Shown: one piece after another, positions 18,575-27,926 of the stretch
Position numbering within the stretch: the stretch's first letter is position 1
Layout: every line of letters begins with the position of its first letter
DNA from: Paraburkholderia hospita
GTDB lineage: Bacteria; Pseudomonadota; Gammaproteobacteria; Burkholderiales; Burkholderiaceae
Reading direction: 5' to 3'
Length of the DNA stretch: 64,000 bases
Assembly: GCF_002902965.1 (NCBI RefSeq)
Contig: NZ_CP026106.1
Span: forward strand, 3,205,804-3,269,803
Position numbers and translations under genes: made by a program
Notes under the pieces: generated by a model
What the model was told of the DNA's origin: nothing
The model's input: the letters and a program-made list of their open reading frames with translations, nothing else
The model's database searches: none

Positions 18575-19264
18575 ATGAGCGAAATCATCGCAGGCATCAA
18601 GATCCCCGACAGCAAGATGGCGCGCGAAGCGACGCAACTCGTGCGCGACACCGAAACCGATCTGCTCTATCACCACTCGCGCCGCGTGTTCCTGTTCGGC
18701 GCGCTGACAGGCGAGCGCAAGCAACTGAAGTACGACCCGGAGTTGCTGTACATCAGCGCGATGTTCCATGACATGGGCCTGATGGAGAAATACAGCAGCG
18801 CGCACGATCGCTTCGAAGTCGACGGCGCGAATGTTGCGCGCAATTTTCTGCAGGGCTACGGCATCGACGAAAACGACATCGACATGGTGTGGGACTCGAT
18901 CGCGCTGCACACGACACCGGGCATTCCGCAGTACAAGAAACCCGTGGTCGCGCTGGTGACGGCCGGCGTCGAAATGGATGTGCTGGGTCTCGCCTACGAC
19001 GAGTTCTCGACGGAAGACCGCAAGCTGATCGTCGCAGCGCATCCGCGCGGCGAGAGCTTCAAGGAAAACATCATCGATGCGTTCGCGAACGGCACGAAAC
19101 ACAAGCCGCTGACGACGTTCGGCAACGTGAAGGCCGATGTGCTCGCGCTGAAAGACCCGGAATACAAACGCCTGAACTTCTGCAGCATCATTCTCGGCTC
19201 GGCGTGGAACGACTCGAACGTGCAGGCGGGTGCGTGCCGCAATCCCGCGCACAACCACGGCTAA
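18575..19264 (+). CDS. HD-domain protein, cyanamide hydratase-like
   Basis: 229 residues from ATG 18575, preceded by CTGGAG at 18561. The HD metal motif is readable: HHSRR (about 32-36) followed by AMFHDMGL (about 62-69), with later conserved His in ALHTTPG. The spacing and the VFLFGAL segment resemble the cyanamide hydratase/HDIG-type group that hydrolyses small nitriles or phosphoesters. I cannot assign the substrate. It appears monocistronic, with a strong terminator at 19342. Confidence 0.75.
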   Translation: MSEIIAGIKIPDSKMAREATQLVRDTETDLLYHHSRRVFLFGALTGERKQLKYDPELLYISAMFHDMGLMEKYSSAHDRFEVDGANVARNFLQGYGIDENDIDMVWDSIALHTTPGIPQYKKPVVALVTAGVEMDVLGLAYDEFSTEDRKLIVAAHPRGESFKENIIDAFANGTKHKPLTTFGNVKADVLALKDPEYKRLNFCSIILGSAWNDSNVQAGACRNPAHNHG

Positions 19265-19341
19265 GCGCGACTGACCACTCTCTCCTCGTCAAGGTCTGTT
19301 GACGATCAAGCCGCTTGCAGTCTCCGCTCAAGCGTGCCTTT

Positions 19342-19377
19342 GAATCCGCGTTCTCGCGAACGCGGATTCTTTTTTTG
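19342..19377 (+). terminator. Rho-independent terminator after the HD-domain gene
   Basis: GAATCCGCG (19342-19350) pairs perfectly with CGCGGATTC (19361-19369), followed by a run of T. It separates the + strand HD gene from the convergent AraC gene. Confidence 0.85.
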
Positions 19378-19415
19378 TTGCGAAGGCACTGCGAACGGAT
19401 GCGCTCGCGCGGCAC

Positions 19416-20378
19416 TCATCGCGCCGGAATCGCGCGTGACGACCGTCGAACCGTGTGCGAAGGCAACTCGCCAAACTGCGCCTTGTACGCATTGGCGAAA
19501 TGCCCGAGGTGCACAAATCCCCATTGCGCGGCGGCATCGCTGACAGAGAGGTCAGCCTGGCGCGTATCGAGCAACAGACGCCGCACCTGCCCGAGCCGCA
19601 ACGAGCGCACGTAGGTCAGCGGATTGGTTTGCACGACAGCCTGAAAACTGTTCTGCACCGTGCGCCGGCTCACGCGCAATTGCGTGCAGAGGCTTTGAAT
19701 GTCGATGAGCTCGTCGGGATGGTTGATCACGAAGTCGTGAATGCGGCGCACGATATCGGCCTGACACGCATAGGTCAGCCGGTTTGACGATGCGGGCACG
19801 TGATACGCGAGCAGATCGACGAGCGCCTCGCTCACCTGATTGCGCACCGCGTGCTGCGCGCGGATGTCGTCGAAGGCGTCGGGCTGCGCCAGCACGCGTT
19901 CGATCAGCGTCGCGAGCTGCAGCCCCGCGCGCGTGCAAGCGGCGTTCGGAATATCGAGTACGGTGCGGCGAAAGAGATTGTCGTCGAGTTCGACGCCCGC
20001 GCAATCGGCGACGCCTTGCAGCATGTCTGAATCGACCACGACGCCGATCAGCGCCATGTCGTCGGGCGAATGGAACTCGAACGGCGTGCCGCCTTGCGCC
20101 ATCACGAACCCGCCGCGATCGATCCGCACGCCGCCGAACGAGAACGCCCCCGCGCCCGCGAGCGGAATGCCAAACGTCATATGATTGACCGGCAACTGCC
20201 CGCGCTGCACGACACGCAGATTCGCCGACTCGTGGAACACCTGCACGCCGTCCAGCTCGATCTGCTTCACCGCGCTGCGAAACGTGCCTGAACCGATTTG
20301 GTCGTAACGCTGATCCCAACCCCGCAGCGCGGCCGCGTGGTCATCGGCATCGTTGAAGAACTGGTGATGGACGTACAC
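19416..20378 (-). CDS. AraC-family transcriptional regulator
   Basis: 320 residues. An N-terminal cupin-like sensing region (about 1-190) is followed by an AraC helix-turn-helix domain (about 215-310), recognisable from SLCTQLRVSRRTVQNSFQ and WGFVHLGHFANAYKAQFGE. Overall form resembles EutR/FeaR-type activators. Nothing obviously regulated lies beside it; the nearest divergent gene is the MarR regulator 286 nt away. A TetR-type palindrome sits in its upstream region (20425-20440). Confidence 0.85.
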   Translation of the reverse strand: MYVHHQFFNDADDHAAALRGWDQRYDQIGSGTFRSAVKQIELDGVQVFHESANLRVVQRGQLPVNHMTFGIPLAGAGAFSFGGVRIDRGGFVMAQGGTPFEFHSPDDMALIGVVVDSDMLQGVADCAGVELDDNLFRRTVLDIPNAACTRAGLQLATLIERVLAQPDAFDDIRAQHAVRNQVSEALVDLLAYHVPASSNRLTYACQADIVRRIHDFVINHPDELIDIQSLCTQLRVSRRTVQNSFQAVVQTNPLTYVRSLRLGQVRRLLLDTRQADLSVSDAAAQWGFVHLGHFANAYKAQFGELPSHTVRRSSRAIPAR

Positions 20379-20424
20379 GGTGCCCCCACAATCTCAAAAA
20401 AACCGCCAAGTTGCGTAGAATAAA

Positions 20425-20440
20425 CCGACCAAGCGGTCGG
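20425..20440. promoter_or_regulatory. TetR-type operator-like palindrome
   Basis: CCGACC-AAGC-GGTCGG, a perfect 6-bp inverted repeat with a 4-nt centre, 47 bp upstream of the AraC start. The pattern is like operators of TetR/AcrR regulators. No TetR gene is adjacent; the only one in the window is at 54636-55268. Confidence 0.45.
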
Positions 20441-20664
20441 GAAAATACTTCCGAGGGTTTGTCCTGGGCGTTTTCGTCGGCTGGACGCGACAGTCCGTGG
20501 ATTTCCATGGACGCGGCGCTGATTTCCTTATTGTAGTCAGCGTCAAAAATCCGCCGAAGCCTTCCAGAACATCAGGCACGCTAAAGAAAATCCTTAATAC
20601 CCGGCTGTTACCGAGCTAGATTTACTTATATCCTAGCGAATTGCTTTTTCCCGCCTGGATATCA

Positions 20665-21141
20665 ATGGTGACGACCCGATCCCGCTCTGCCACGCCTCTC
20701 GCGATGCATCGCAATCTGCCGATGCTGCTGCTGCGCGCGCGCGAACTCATGATGGCGCGCTTTCGTCCGTTGCTCACGGCGCAGGGGCTGACCGAGCAGC
20801 AATGGCGCATCATTCGCGCGCTGCACGAGAACGGGCCGCTGGAGCCCCGGCAGATATGCGCACTGTGCACGATTTCGAGTCCGAGTCTCGCGGGCGTGCT
20901 TGCGCGCATGGAAGATCTTGGCCATGTGACGAAAGAGCGCTTTGAGGACGATCAACGGCGCGTGCGCGTGTCGCTGACTGCGCAGAGTGTGGAGATCGTC
21001 GAGCGGATGAAGCCGATGCTCGAAGCGGAATATCGCGCGTTGGAGGACAAGGTTGGTGCGAAGGTTGTCGGCGATCTCTATGTGGCGGTGGATGCGTTGA
21101 TCAGGGAACTGGATGCGGGGGAAAGCCGTGACACGGAGTGA
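20665..21141 (+). CDS. MarR-family regulator, HpaR-like
   Basis: 158 residues from ATG 20665. The winged helix region LTEQQWRIIRALHENGPLEP, followed by SSPSLAGVLARMEDLGHV, is characteristic of HpaR-type MarR proteins that repress aromatic-acid degradation operons. It faces the monooxygenase/MFS cluster convergently, so control of that cluster is likely but would act at a distance. A TTG at 20641 in frame is a weaker start. Confidence 0.82.
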   Translation: MVTTRSRSATPLAMHRNLPMLLLRARELMMARFRPLLTAQGLTEQQWRIIRALHENGPLEPRQICALCTISSPSLAGVLARMEDLGHVTKERFEDDQRRVRVSLTAQSVEIVERMKPMLEAEYRALEDKVGAKVVGDLYVAVDALIRELDAGESRDTE

Positions 21142-21203
21142 GACGAACGCGCCAGCGAAAACGCGCGGCGCGTGACATCAACGGGATCGGCAAGGAGATA
21201 TGG

Positions 21204-21383
21204 CTATTCGCTTGCCCCCTCCCCCGCCGCCTCGATCAACTTCAGCGACGCATCCGCATCGCCAATCTTCTCAATCGCCAGCAGCGCAAACCGCGCAAGA
21301 AACATTGGCGCATTAGCCTCGCCGACTTGAGTCATCGTCTTGCACAGCCGCGTATAGACGGTATCGAGTTCTGCATCGGTCAT
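21204..21383 (-). CDS. DUF2783-type small protein
   Basis: 59 residues. The start at 21383 has a GGAG site 6 nt upstream. The chain, beginning MTDAELDTVYTRLCKTMT and ending in an acidic tail, fits the DUF2783 family, which I recall next to FAD-dependent aromatic monooxygenases. It follows the monooxygenase gene by 28 nt on the same strand, so is the last gene of that operon. Role unknown; possibly an accessory to the hydroxylase. Confidence 0.7.
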   Translation of the reverse strand: MTDAELDTVYTRLCKTMTQVGEANAPMFLARFALLAIEKIGDADASLKLIEAAGEGASE

Positions 21384-21411
21384 CGCGTTCTCCATTCGTT
21401 GAATCGGTTGA

Positions 21412-23106
21412 TCAAGCAAGCGCGCGCGCAATCGCGGTCTCGACATCATCCGCGCTCGCATTGCGCCAGCGCCCCAACACATGCCCATCCGGGCGCACTA
21501 GATACACGGTGCCCGGCTTCGCGTCATAACGCTCGAAGATGCGTCCCGTGTGATCCCACGCATGCACGCCCTGCGCTTGCGGATGCAAACGCGCGCTCAG
21601 CGACACGACCTTGAACGGCACGCCGCGTTCACGCATCGCTTGCGCAAGCGCAGTGAAATCAGCGGACACCTCGCCCTCTTCACTAAAACACAGCGCCGTA
21701 AACCGCACACCGACGAGATCAGTCAAATGCGCTTCACGCGCATGCCCACCTTCAGCAATCGTCACCGGAAACTCGGCAAGCACCGCCCCCGGCACAGGCC
21801 CCGCAGCAAACGCATCGCCATCGGCGACATTCAGCGGCGACTGCACATAAGTAATCGCCGACGTCTGCCGCGGATTAATCAGTGAGCGCACACCCGGATG
21901 CTTCACAGCAAGACTCAACACAGCCTTGCGCATCAGATCGAATGCAAACGACGGCGGCGCCATGAACTCGGTACTCTTCGTGCCATAACTCAAGTTCTCA
22001 TGCGTAGCGGCAACACGCTCATCCGAATAGCTATCGAGCAACTTCGCCGATGCCAATCCCTTCACAACAAACGCCAGCTTCCAAGCGATATTGTCCGCAT
22101 CATCGATACCCGAGTTCGCGCCGCGCACGCCGAAGATCGGCACGAGATGCGCGGCATCGCCCGCGAACATCACGCGCTGATGACGATAACGCTCGAGCGT
22201 CAACGCATTGGCCTTGTAGATCGTGATCCAGATCGGCGCCCAGTCGCCTTTCTCGCCCATCATATCGAGCAGGCTTTGCACACGCGGCATCACGTTTTCA
22301 GGCTTCACAGCCTGCTCCGCGTCTTCGCCGTCGCGCAACTGATAGTCGATACGCCACACGTTATCCGGCTGCTTGTGCACGAGCACGGTCGAGCCCGGAT
22401 TCGACGAAGGATCGAAATACGCGAGACGCTCCGTCGGACGATCGCTTTGCAGTTCGATATCGACGATCACATAGCGCCCTTCGTAGCTCGTGCCTTGCAA
22501 CTGCAAGCCGAGCGCTTCGCGGATCGTGCTGCGCCCGCCATCGGCGGCGACGACCCAATCCGTCTCTAGCGCATAGTCGCCATCAGGCGTGGTCAATTGA
22601 AGCGTTGCACCGTCGTCGCGCGAATCGATCGACTTCACCCGCGTCTGCCAGCGGATATCGATCAGATCGGCGCGCTTCTCCGCTGCATCGAGCAAGAACT
22701 GTTCGATGTGATATTGCGCGAGGTTGACCATCGGCGGCAGCTTCTGGTTTTCGTCCTGCGGCATCGTGAAGTGCAGCACTTCCGTATCGCGATAGAAGCT
22801 GCGTCCGCCCGTCCACGGCAAGCCTGTTTTCAGAAAGCCGTCGAGTGCGCCGAGCCGTTCGATGATCTCCAGGCTACGGCGTGAAATACAGATTGCGCGG
22901 CTGCCATAGCAAACGGAATCGTCCGCTTCGATCAGCACGCAGCGCACGCCGTGATTTGCGAGACCGAGCGCGACAGCCAGTCCGACGGGCCCGCCGCCGA
23001 CAATCGTCACCGCGTGACGCTGCGCGTCCACACCCTGCGTCAGTTGCGGCAAGCGCGCTGCGTACTTTTTCCCAGCGAACGGATACGGTTTGAATTGCTT
23101 GTTCAT
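21412..23106 (-). CDS. FAD-dependent aromatic hydroxylase (MhpA/PheA-type)
   Basis: 564 residues. The dinucleotide-binding motif IVGGGPVGLAVALG lies at about 35-48, DG in VVAADGGRSTIREALG near 185-200, and the FAD ribityl-binding GD motif in FAGDAAHLVPIFGVRGANSG at about 315-335. A C-terminal thioredoxin-like domain (about 430-560) is typical of the 3-(3-hydroxyphenyl)propionate and phenol hydroxylase group. It likely hydroxylates a phenolic acid with NAD(P)H and O2. It lies 22 nt after the MFS gene in an operon MFS-hydroxylase-DUF2783; the exact substrate is not readable. Confidence 0.85.
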   Translation of the reverse strand: MNKQFKPYPFAGKKYAARLPQLTQGVDAQRHAVTIVGGGPVGLAVALGLANHGVRCVLIEADDSVCYGSRAICISRRSLEIIERLGALDGFLKTGLPWTGGRSFYRDTEVLHFTMPQDENQKLPPMVNLAQYHIEQFLLDAAEKRADLIDIRWQTRVKSIDSRDDGATLQLTTPDGDYALETDWVVAADGGRSTIREALGLQLQGTSYEGRYVIVDIELQSDRPTERLAYFDPSSNPGSTVLVHKQPDNVWRIDYQLRDGEDAEQAVKPENVMPRVQSLLDMMGEKGDWAPIWITIYKANALTLERYRHQRVMFAGDAAHLVPIFGVRGANSGIDDADNIAWKLAFVVKGLASAKLLDSYSDERVAATHENLSYGTKSTEFMAPPSFAFDLMRKAVLSLAVKHPGVRSLINPRQTSAITYVQSPLNVADGDAFAAGPVPGAVLAEFPVTIAEGGHAREAHLTDLVGVRFTALCFSEEGEVSADFTALAQAMRERGVPFKVVSLSARLHPQAQGVHAWDHTGRIFERYDAKPGTVYLVRPDGHVLGRWRNASADDVETAIARALA

Positions 23107-23128
23107 CGAATGCTCCAGATCGATTCCT

Positions 23129-24493
23129 TCAGGCGAGCCGCGCCGGTGGCGCTTCGCGTTTATCCATCGGCAGCAGCGTGACGACGACCACGCCGATCAC
23201 CAGCAGCACCGCCGAATACAGCAGCCCCGCCGAGAAACTGTGCGTCGCGTCCCGCAGCCATCCGACGATCAGCGGGTTGAGCGCCGAACTGATGTTGCCC
23301 GTCGCGTTGATCACGGCGATGCCGATAGCGCGTGCGCGAAAGCTCAGCGCATGATCGGGCGTGGTCCAGAAGATCGACATCGCCGTGTACGAACCCGCCG
23401 ACGCGAGGCACACGCCGAACATGCGCATCGCCGGATTCGCCGAGTATGCGGTGCACAGCCAGCCCGCAGCGGAGAACAGCATCGGAATCATCAGATGCCA
23501 TTTGCGTTCCCGCTTGCGGTCCGAGCGGCGTCCCCACCAGATCATCGCGACGATCGTGCACACCTGCGGAATCGCGGCGAGCAAGCCAATCGTGCGATTG
23601 CTCGCATCCGCGCTGAAGCTCTTCACGATCAGCGGCGTCCACACGGCAACCATTGCCAGCGTGTTCACGAGGCAGAAGTACGCAATCGCGAACTTCACGA
23701 CAGCCGGCGACAGCAGTTCACTGACGATGCTCTTCTGATCATTCGTATGAGCACTCACGGTAGCGCTCTGCTTATGTTCCGCAGCAAGTGCCGCGGCAAG
23801 CGTGCGCTTCTCTTCATCATCGAGCCAGCGCGCCTTTTGCGGGCTGTCGTCGAGATACGCATACACGACAAGACCGAGAATCGCCGACGGCAAGCCTTCG
23901 AGCAGGAAGAGCCATTGCCAGCCCTTCAACCCGAGCGTCCCGTCGAGTCCAAGAATGAAGCCCGACAACGCCGAACCAACCGCGGCCGTCACGGGCATCG
24001 CAATCATGAACAGCGCGTTGGCGCGCGCCCGGTACGCGGCCGGAAACCAGTAGGTCAGATACAGCAGAATGCCTGGCAGAAAGCCCGCTTCCGTCACGCC
24101 GACCAGCACGCGCAACACGTACAGCGTGCCGGGGCTCGACGCGAACATCGTCGCCGTCGACGCAAGCCCCCACGCAATCATGATCGTGCCGATCCACCTG
24201 CGCGCGCCGATGCGCGCCAGCACGACGTTGCCCGGAATGCCGAACGCGATGTAGGCGACGTAGAAGAGCGTCGTCGCGAGACCGAATTGCGTGCTCGTGA
24301 GCCCGAGGTCCTTCATCATCGTCAGGCCGGCGAAGCCGATGTTGATGCGGTCGAGAAACGAGAAGAAAAACAGCACGAACAGGAACCCCAGCAGATGCCG
24401 CGATACCTTGGCGATCACCGGCTGTTCGTGCGCATGCGGCGCGGTGGTGGCAGGCGTCGCATGCAGCGCGCCGGCTCGCGAGGAGGTGTCCAT
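23129..24493 (-). CDS. MFS transporter, ACS (anion:cation symporter) family
   Basis: 454 residues with about 12 transmembrane helices split by a cytoplasmic loop at about 210-250. SFLDRINIGFAGLTMMKDLGL in the first helix and loop, and YVAYIAFGIPGNVVLARIGAR, are typical of ACS transporters of aromatic and sugar acids (phthalate, hydroxyphenylpropionate, glucarate). Adjacent to the hydroxylase gene, it most likely imports that enzyme's substrate. Confidence 0.85.
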   Translation of the reverse strand: MDTSSRAGALHATPATTAPHAHEQPVIAKVSRHLLGFLFVLFFFSFLDRINIGFAGLTMMKDLGLTSTQFGLATTLFYVAYIAFGIPGNVVLARIGARRWIGTIMIAWGLASTATMFASSPGTLYVLRVLVGVTEAGFLPGILLYLTYWFPAAYRARANALFMIAMPVTAAVGSALSGFILGLDGTLGLKGWQWLFLLEGLPSAILGLVVYAYLDDSPQKARWLDDEEKRTLAAALAAEHKQSATVSAHTNDQKSIVSELLSPAVVKFAIAYFCLVNTLAMVAVWTPLIVKSFSADASNRTIGLLAAIPQVCTIVAMIWWGRRSDRKRERKWHLMIPMLFSAAGWLCTAYSANPAMRMFGVCLASAGSYTAMSIFWTTPDHALSFRARAIGIAVINATGNISSALNPLIVGWLRDATHSFSAGLLYSAVLLVIGVVVVTLLPMDKREAPPARLA

Positions 24494-24650
24494 ACCGTTG
24501 TCTCCGATGTTGTCGCTTTCTGATGCGTCGCAGTATGGAGCGCGGCTATGTGCTGCCTGTCCTCATTTTGGGTACAACGTGGGGCCTGTTAAGGCCTGGG
24601 GAAAACGCGGATAAGTCAGCGGAAATGCGTGCTGAAAAAAGAGGAATGCG

Positions 24651-25469
24651 TCAGGCCTTGCCCGGCCCAATGCACAGCGCAAACAGCTGCCGCTGGCTCG
24701 AAATGCCGAGCCGCCGGAACGCGCGCTTCTGATACGTGACGACGCTCGTCGCCTTGATGCCCATCGTGTCGCCGATTTCCTGCGCGGTGCGTCCTTCGAG
24801 CACGCCCGTCAGCACGTCGAGTTCGCGCTTCGACAGTTCGGGACAGAGGCCGCGCACGCGCGCGAGCATCAGATGCGAGATCGCCAGATCGCGCTGGCCG
24901 CAGATCGCGTAGTGATGCTTCGCTGCGTGTGCGATCAACGGCGCCATCGCTTCGATCAACGCGATCTCGCGCGGATGGTAATTGCCGAAGCGTCGGTCGC
25001 GATACAGGTTCACCGAGAGCCAGATATCGGGCGTCGGCTGCACGAGCAGCGACACGCGGTCCGACACGTTCGGCTGCTGATAACACGCCGCGCGATACGC
25101 TTCGTTGAGAATGTCTTCGCTCGTCTGCTGATGCAGCACGAGTGTCGAGCCGGCCTTGTCGTTGCGCGCCGACGAAACGATCTTCTGGTTGCCGTCGAGC
25201 GCATAGAAGTGGCGCGCGTAAGTATCCGCCACGTCGCGCAGAAAACGCCCGCCGCGATGGTCCGCCACAGAAACAGTACGCGGCCGGTTGCCGAACTCGT
25301 ACGCGAAGATCGTGCACTGCGAAATCGCCGCGATGTCGCCGAGCAGTTTCAGCACTTCGGCGGCGAGCGCATTCGAATCGTCGCTGCCGATCGACGATAC
25401 GAGGCCCGTCGCGCGGCTGAGATCCAGCTGCCCTTGCGAGACGGGACGGTCGAGACGCCATGAACGCAT
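24651..25469 (-). CDS. LuxR-family transcriptional regulator
   Basis: 272 residues. The C-terminal LuxR helix-turn-helix (about 205-265) begins LSKRELDVLTGVLEGRTAQE and includes GIKATSVVTYQKRAFRRLGI. The N-terminal 190 residues look like a GAF/autoinducer-like sensing domain but I cannot name a ligand. It is 157 nt upstream of the MFS-hydroxylase operon on the same strand and is the best candidate for its activator. Confidence 0.85.
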   Translation of the reverse strand: MRSWRLDRPVSQGQLDLSRATGLVSSIGSDDSNALAAEVLKLLGDIAAISQCTIFAYEFGNRPRTVSVADHRGGRFLRDVADTYARHFYALDGNQKIVSSARNDKAGSTLVLHQQTSEDILNEAYRAACYQQPNVSDRVSLLVQPTPDIWLSVNLYRDRRFGNYHPREIALIEAMAPLIAHAAKHHYAICGQRDLAISHLMLARVRGLCPELSKRELDVLTGVLEGRTAQEIGDTMGIKATSVVTYQKRAFRRLGISSQRQLFALCIGPGKA

Positions 25470-25748
25470 GATCGGAGTACGGCCAGAAGCGGCGAGAGAA
25501 AACGTGGAATCGCATCATTTTAATCTGCGCGGCGTTTACGCATAGCCGGCTGGCGCTTCGACATCCAGACCGATGCAAAAACATCGGCTCCGCTTGAGCG
25601 CATGCATAAAAACACTTCACGCCATTACGAACAATCCCGCAAGCCGCCGCGAAATTGCCTACAGTGAAAAGTTCAAACGCTCGTGCCGTTTTCATAGATG
25701 GCGCGCGCGACCCGCGTGCCGCATCGCAACATCTTCCGGAGATGAGTT

Positions 25749-27143
25749 ATGGCGACATGGAAACCCGATCCGACTTTCTATCCTTCCGCGCGCATGGCAA
25801 GCAGCGCGCCGAAGGAAACTGTCGCGTATGTGGCGAGCTTCGATCCGTCGCGCGAAACGCCCGACGAGCTCGCCGTCGTCGATGTCGATCCGGGCTCGGC
25901 GGAATATGGGCGCATCGTCGGCCGCGTGGCGATGCCCAATACGGGCGACGAGCTGCATCACTTCGGCTGGAACGCGTGCAGCTCGTGCCTGTGTCCGAAC
26001 GCGCCGCATCCGCATACGGAGCGTCGCTATCTCGTCGTGCCGGGGCTGCGCTCGTCGCGCATCCATATTCTCGATACGAAGCCCGACAAACGGCAGCCGC
26101 AGATCGTACGCGTGCTCGAACCTGCGGAAGTCGCGGAAAAGGCGGGCTATACGCGCCCGCATACCGTGCACTGCGGGCCGGCGGGCATCTATGTGGTGTC
26201 GCTCGCGAATGCGCAGGGCGAAGCGCCCGGCGGCATTTTCCTGATGGATCACGAGACCTTCGATATTCGCGGCCAGTGGGAAATCGATCGCGGCCCGCAG
26301 GAGCTGTCGTACGACGGCTGGTGGCATCTCGGCTACGACACCGTCGTGACGAGCGAATGGGGCCTGCCCGCGACGTTCGAGAACGGCCTCGTGCCGGAAG
26401 TGCTGCTGGGCGGCAAGTACGGGCATCGGCTGCACTTCTGGGACATGAATACGCGCAAGCACAAGCAGGTCGTCGACTTCGGCGCGGAGAACCAGCTGGT
26501 GTTCGAACTGCGTCCCGCACACGATCCGACCAAAGCCTACGGCTTCGTCAATTCAGTGATCAGCCTCAAGGACCTGTCGGCGTCGATCTGGACGTGGTAT
26601 CGCGACGGCGATCAATGGGCCGCGCGCAAGGTGATCGAGATTCCCGCCGAGCCCGCCGACGCCTCATTGCTTCCGCCCATGCTCAAAGGCTTCGGCGCCG
26701 TGCCGCCGCTTGTCACGGATATCGCGCTGTCGCTCGATGACCGCTTCCTGTACGTGTCATGCTGGGGCACGGGCGATCTCAGGCAATACGACGTCTCCGA
26801 TCCGATGAAGCCTGAATTGACGGGCACGGTGCGCATCGGCGGGATTGCCGCGCGGGCGACGCATCCGGCAGCAGGCGAGCGCCCGCTGAACGGCGGCCCG
26901 CAGATGGTCGAAGTGAGCCGCGACGGTAGCCGCGTGTACTTCACCAACTCGCTGTACGGCGCGATTGACGAGCAGTTCTATACGGAAGGGATCGACGGCT
27001 GGATGGTCAAGCTCGACGCCGGGAAGAACGGCGGCCTGAGCGTGGCGAACGACTTCTTCGTCGACTGGCCGAAGTCGCATCGGCCGCATCAGATCCGGCT
27101 GGAAGGCGGCGATGCGTCGTCGGATTCATATTGCTATCCGTGA
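25749..27143 (+). CDS. mtoX: Selenium-binding protein SBP56 / methanethiol oxidase
   Basis: 464 residues, full length for the SBP56 family, which in bacteria oxidises methanethiol to formaldehyde, H2S and H2O2 using copper. Conserved stretches include HHFGWNACSSCLCPNAPHPH (CSSC motif), PHTVHCGPAGIYV, DGWWHLGYDTVVTSEWG and the C-terminal SHRPHQIRLEGGD. Histidines of these motifs are proposed copper ligands. No signal peptide is seen. The membrane-protein gene at 27151 follows after 7 nt, so the two are one operon. The symbol is by family identity; substrate is inferred. Confidence 0.8.
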   Translation: MATWKPDPTFYPSARMASSAPKETVAYVASFDPSRETPDELAVVDVDPGSAEYGRIVGRVAMPNTGDELHHFGWNACSSCLCPNAPHPHTERRYLVVPGLRSSRIHILDTKPDKRQPQIVRVLEPAEVAEKAGYTRPHTVHCGPAGIYVVSLANAQGEAPGGIFLMDHETFDIRGQWEIDRGPQELSYDGWWHLGYDTVVTSEWGLPATFENGLVPEVLLGGKYGHRLHFWDMNTRKHKQVVDFGAENQLVFELRPAHDPTKAYGFVNSVISLKDLSASIWTWYRDGDQWAARKVIEIPAEPADASLLPPMLKGFGAVPPLVTDIALSLDDRFLYVSCWGTGDLRQYDVSDPMKPELTGTVRIGGIAARATHPAAGERPLNGGPQMVEVSRDGSRVYFTNSLYGAIDEQFYTEGIDGWMVKLDAGKNGGLSVANDFFVDWPKSHRPHQIRLEGGDASSDSYCYP

Positions 27144-27150
27144 GCATGCA

Positions 27151-27762
27151 ATGAACGGCGTGTGGGCAACGGTGATCGGCAGCGGCATTTTTCATGGCGT
27201 GAACCCGGCGATGGGCTGGCTGTTCGCGGCCGCGCTCGGGCTTCAGCATGGCAGCCGCAAGGCCCTGCTGATGGCGCTGCCGCCGCTCGCGCTCGGGCAT
27301 GCCGTCTCCGTGATGTTCGTGACGACGTCGGCCGTCGCGCTCGGGCTCTTCACGCACACCGAACATCTGCGCACGGTGATGGGCGTGCTGCTGATCGCGT
27401 GGGCCGCGTATCACCATTTCTATGGACACAAGCAGCGCGTGCGCGTCGGCATGACGGCTGGCTTCGTCGGGCTCGCGCTGTGGTCGGCAGCAATGGCGAC
27501 GATGCACGGCGCGGGCTTGATGCTGCTGCCCGCGTTGTTGCCGCTGTGCGGCGCGGGGGTGCCCGTCGGCAGTTCGCTCGAATCGGTCGGTCAGGTGACG
27601 GCTGTGCATACCGTCGTCACGCTCGCGACGGCAAGCGCGATCGCGCTCGCCGCCTATCAGTATCTCGGGCTCGGCATGCTGCGCCGTGGCTGGGTCAATT
27701 TTGACTGGCTCTGGTGCGGCGCGCTGACCGTCACGGGCGTGCTGATGATCGTCACCGGCTAG
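27151..27762 (+). CDS. Polytopic membrane protein with histidine motifs, partner of SBP56
   Basis: 203 residues from ATG 27151 (the frame opens earlier, inside mtoX). About six hydrophobic helices. Histidines lie in SGIFHGVNPAMGW near the N-terminus, LALGHAVSVMF, AWAAYHHFYGHKQR and TMHGAGLMLLP, a layout reminiscent of metal permeases of the NicO/UreH type. Because SBP56 proteins need copper, a metal-supply role is attractive but is inference. I did not recognise a named family. Confidence 0.6.
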   Translation: MNGVWATVIGSGIFHGVNPAMGWLFAAALGLQHGSRKALLMALPPLALGHAVSVMFVTTSAVALGLFTHTEHLRTVMGVLLIAWAAYHHFYGHKQRVRVGMTAGFVGLALWSAAMATMHGAGLMLLPALLPLCGAGVPVGSSLESVGQVTAVHTVVTLATASAIALAAYQYLGLGMLRRGWVNFDWLWCGALTVTGVLMIVTG

Positions 27763-27784
27763 CTGCACGCAGTGTTCGAACGGG

Positions 27785-27867
27785 TCCCGAATAACCTCAC
27801 CTTTCGCTACAGTGCCGTGCGGGTTGCGAGCCAACTCACCGTTGCGCGGCTCCCGGATAGTCTCACC
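27785..27867 (+). repeat. Two dispersed 17-bp origin elements
   Basis: TCCCGAATAACCTCACC at 27785-27801 and TCCCGGATAGTCTCACC at 27851-27867, 66 bp apart in the same orientation. They lie between the membrane-protein gene and the VOC gene at 27927. The 66-bp spacing is six helical turns of 11 bp, similar to spacings in the origin array. Confidence 0.65.
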
Positions 27868-27926
27868 TGAAGCGCAATCGTGAGCGTATCGATGACAGGC
27901 AAGCTCACCATTCCGGAGACATCGCG

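Noticed and set aside
23090..24523. 477-codon + strand open frame opposite the MFS gene
   Set aside because: Shadow frame with Arg/His-rich composition; the opposite strand has clear transmembrane helices and MFS motifs.
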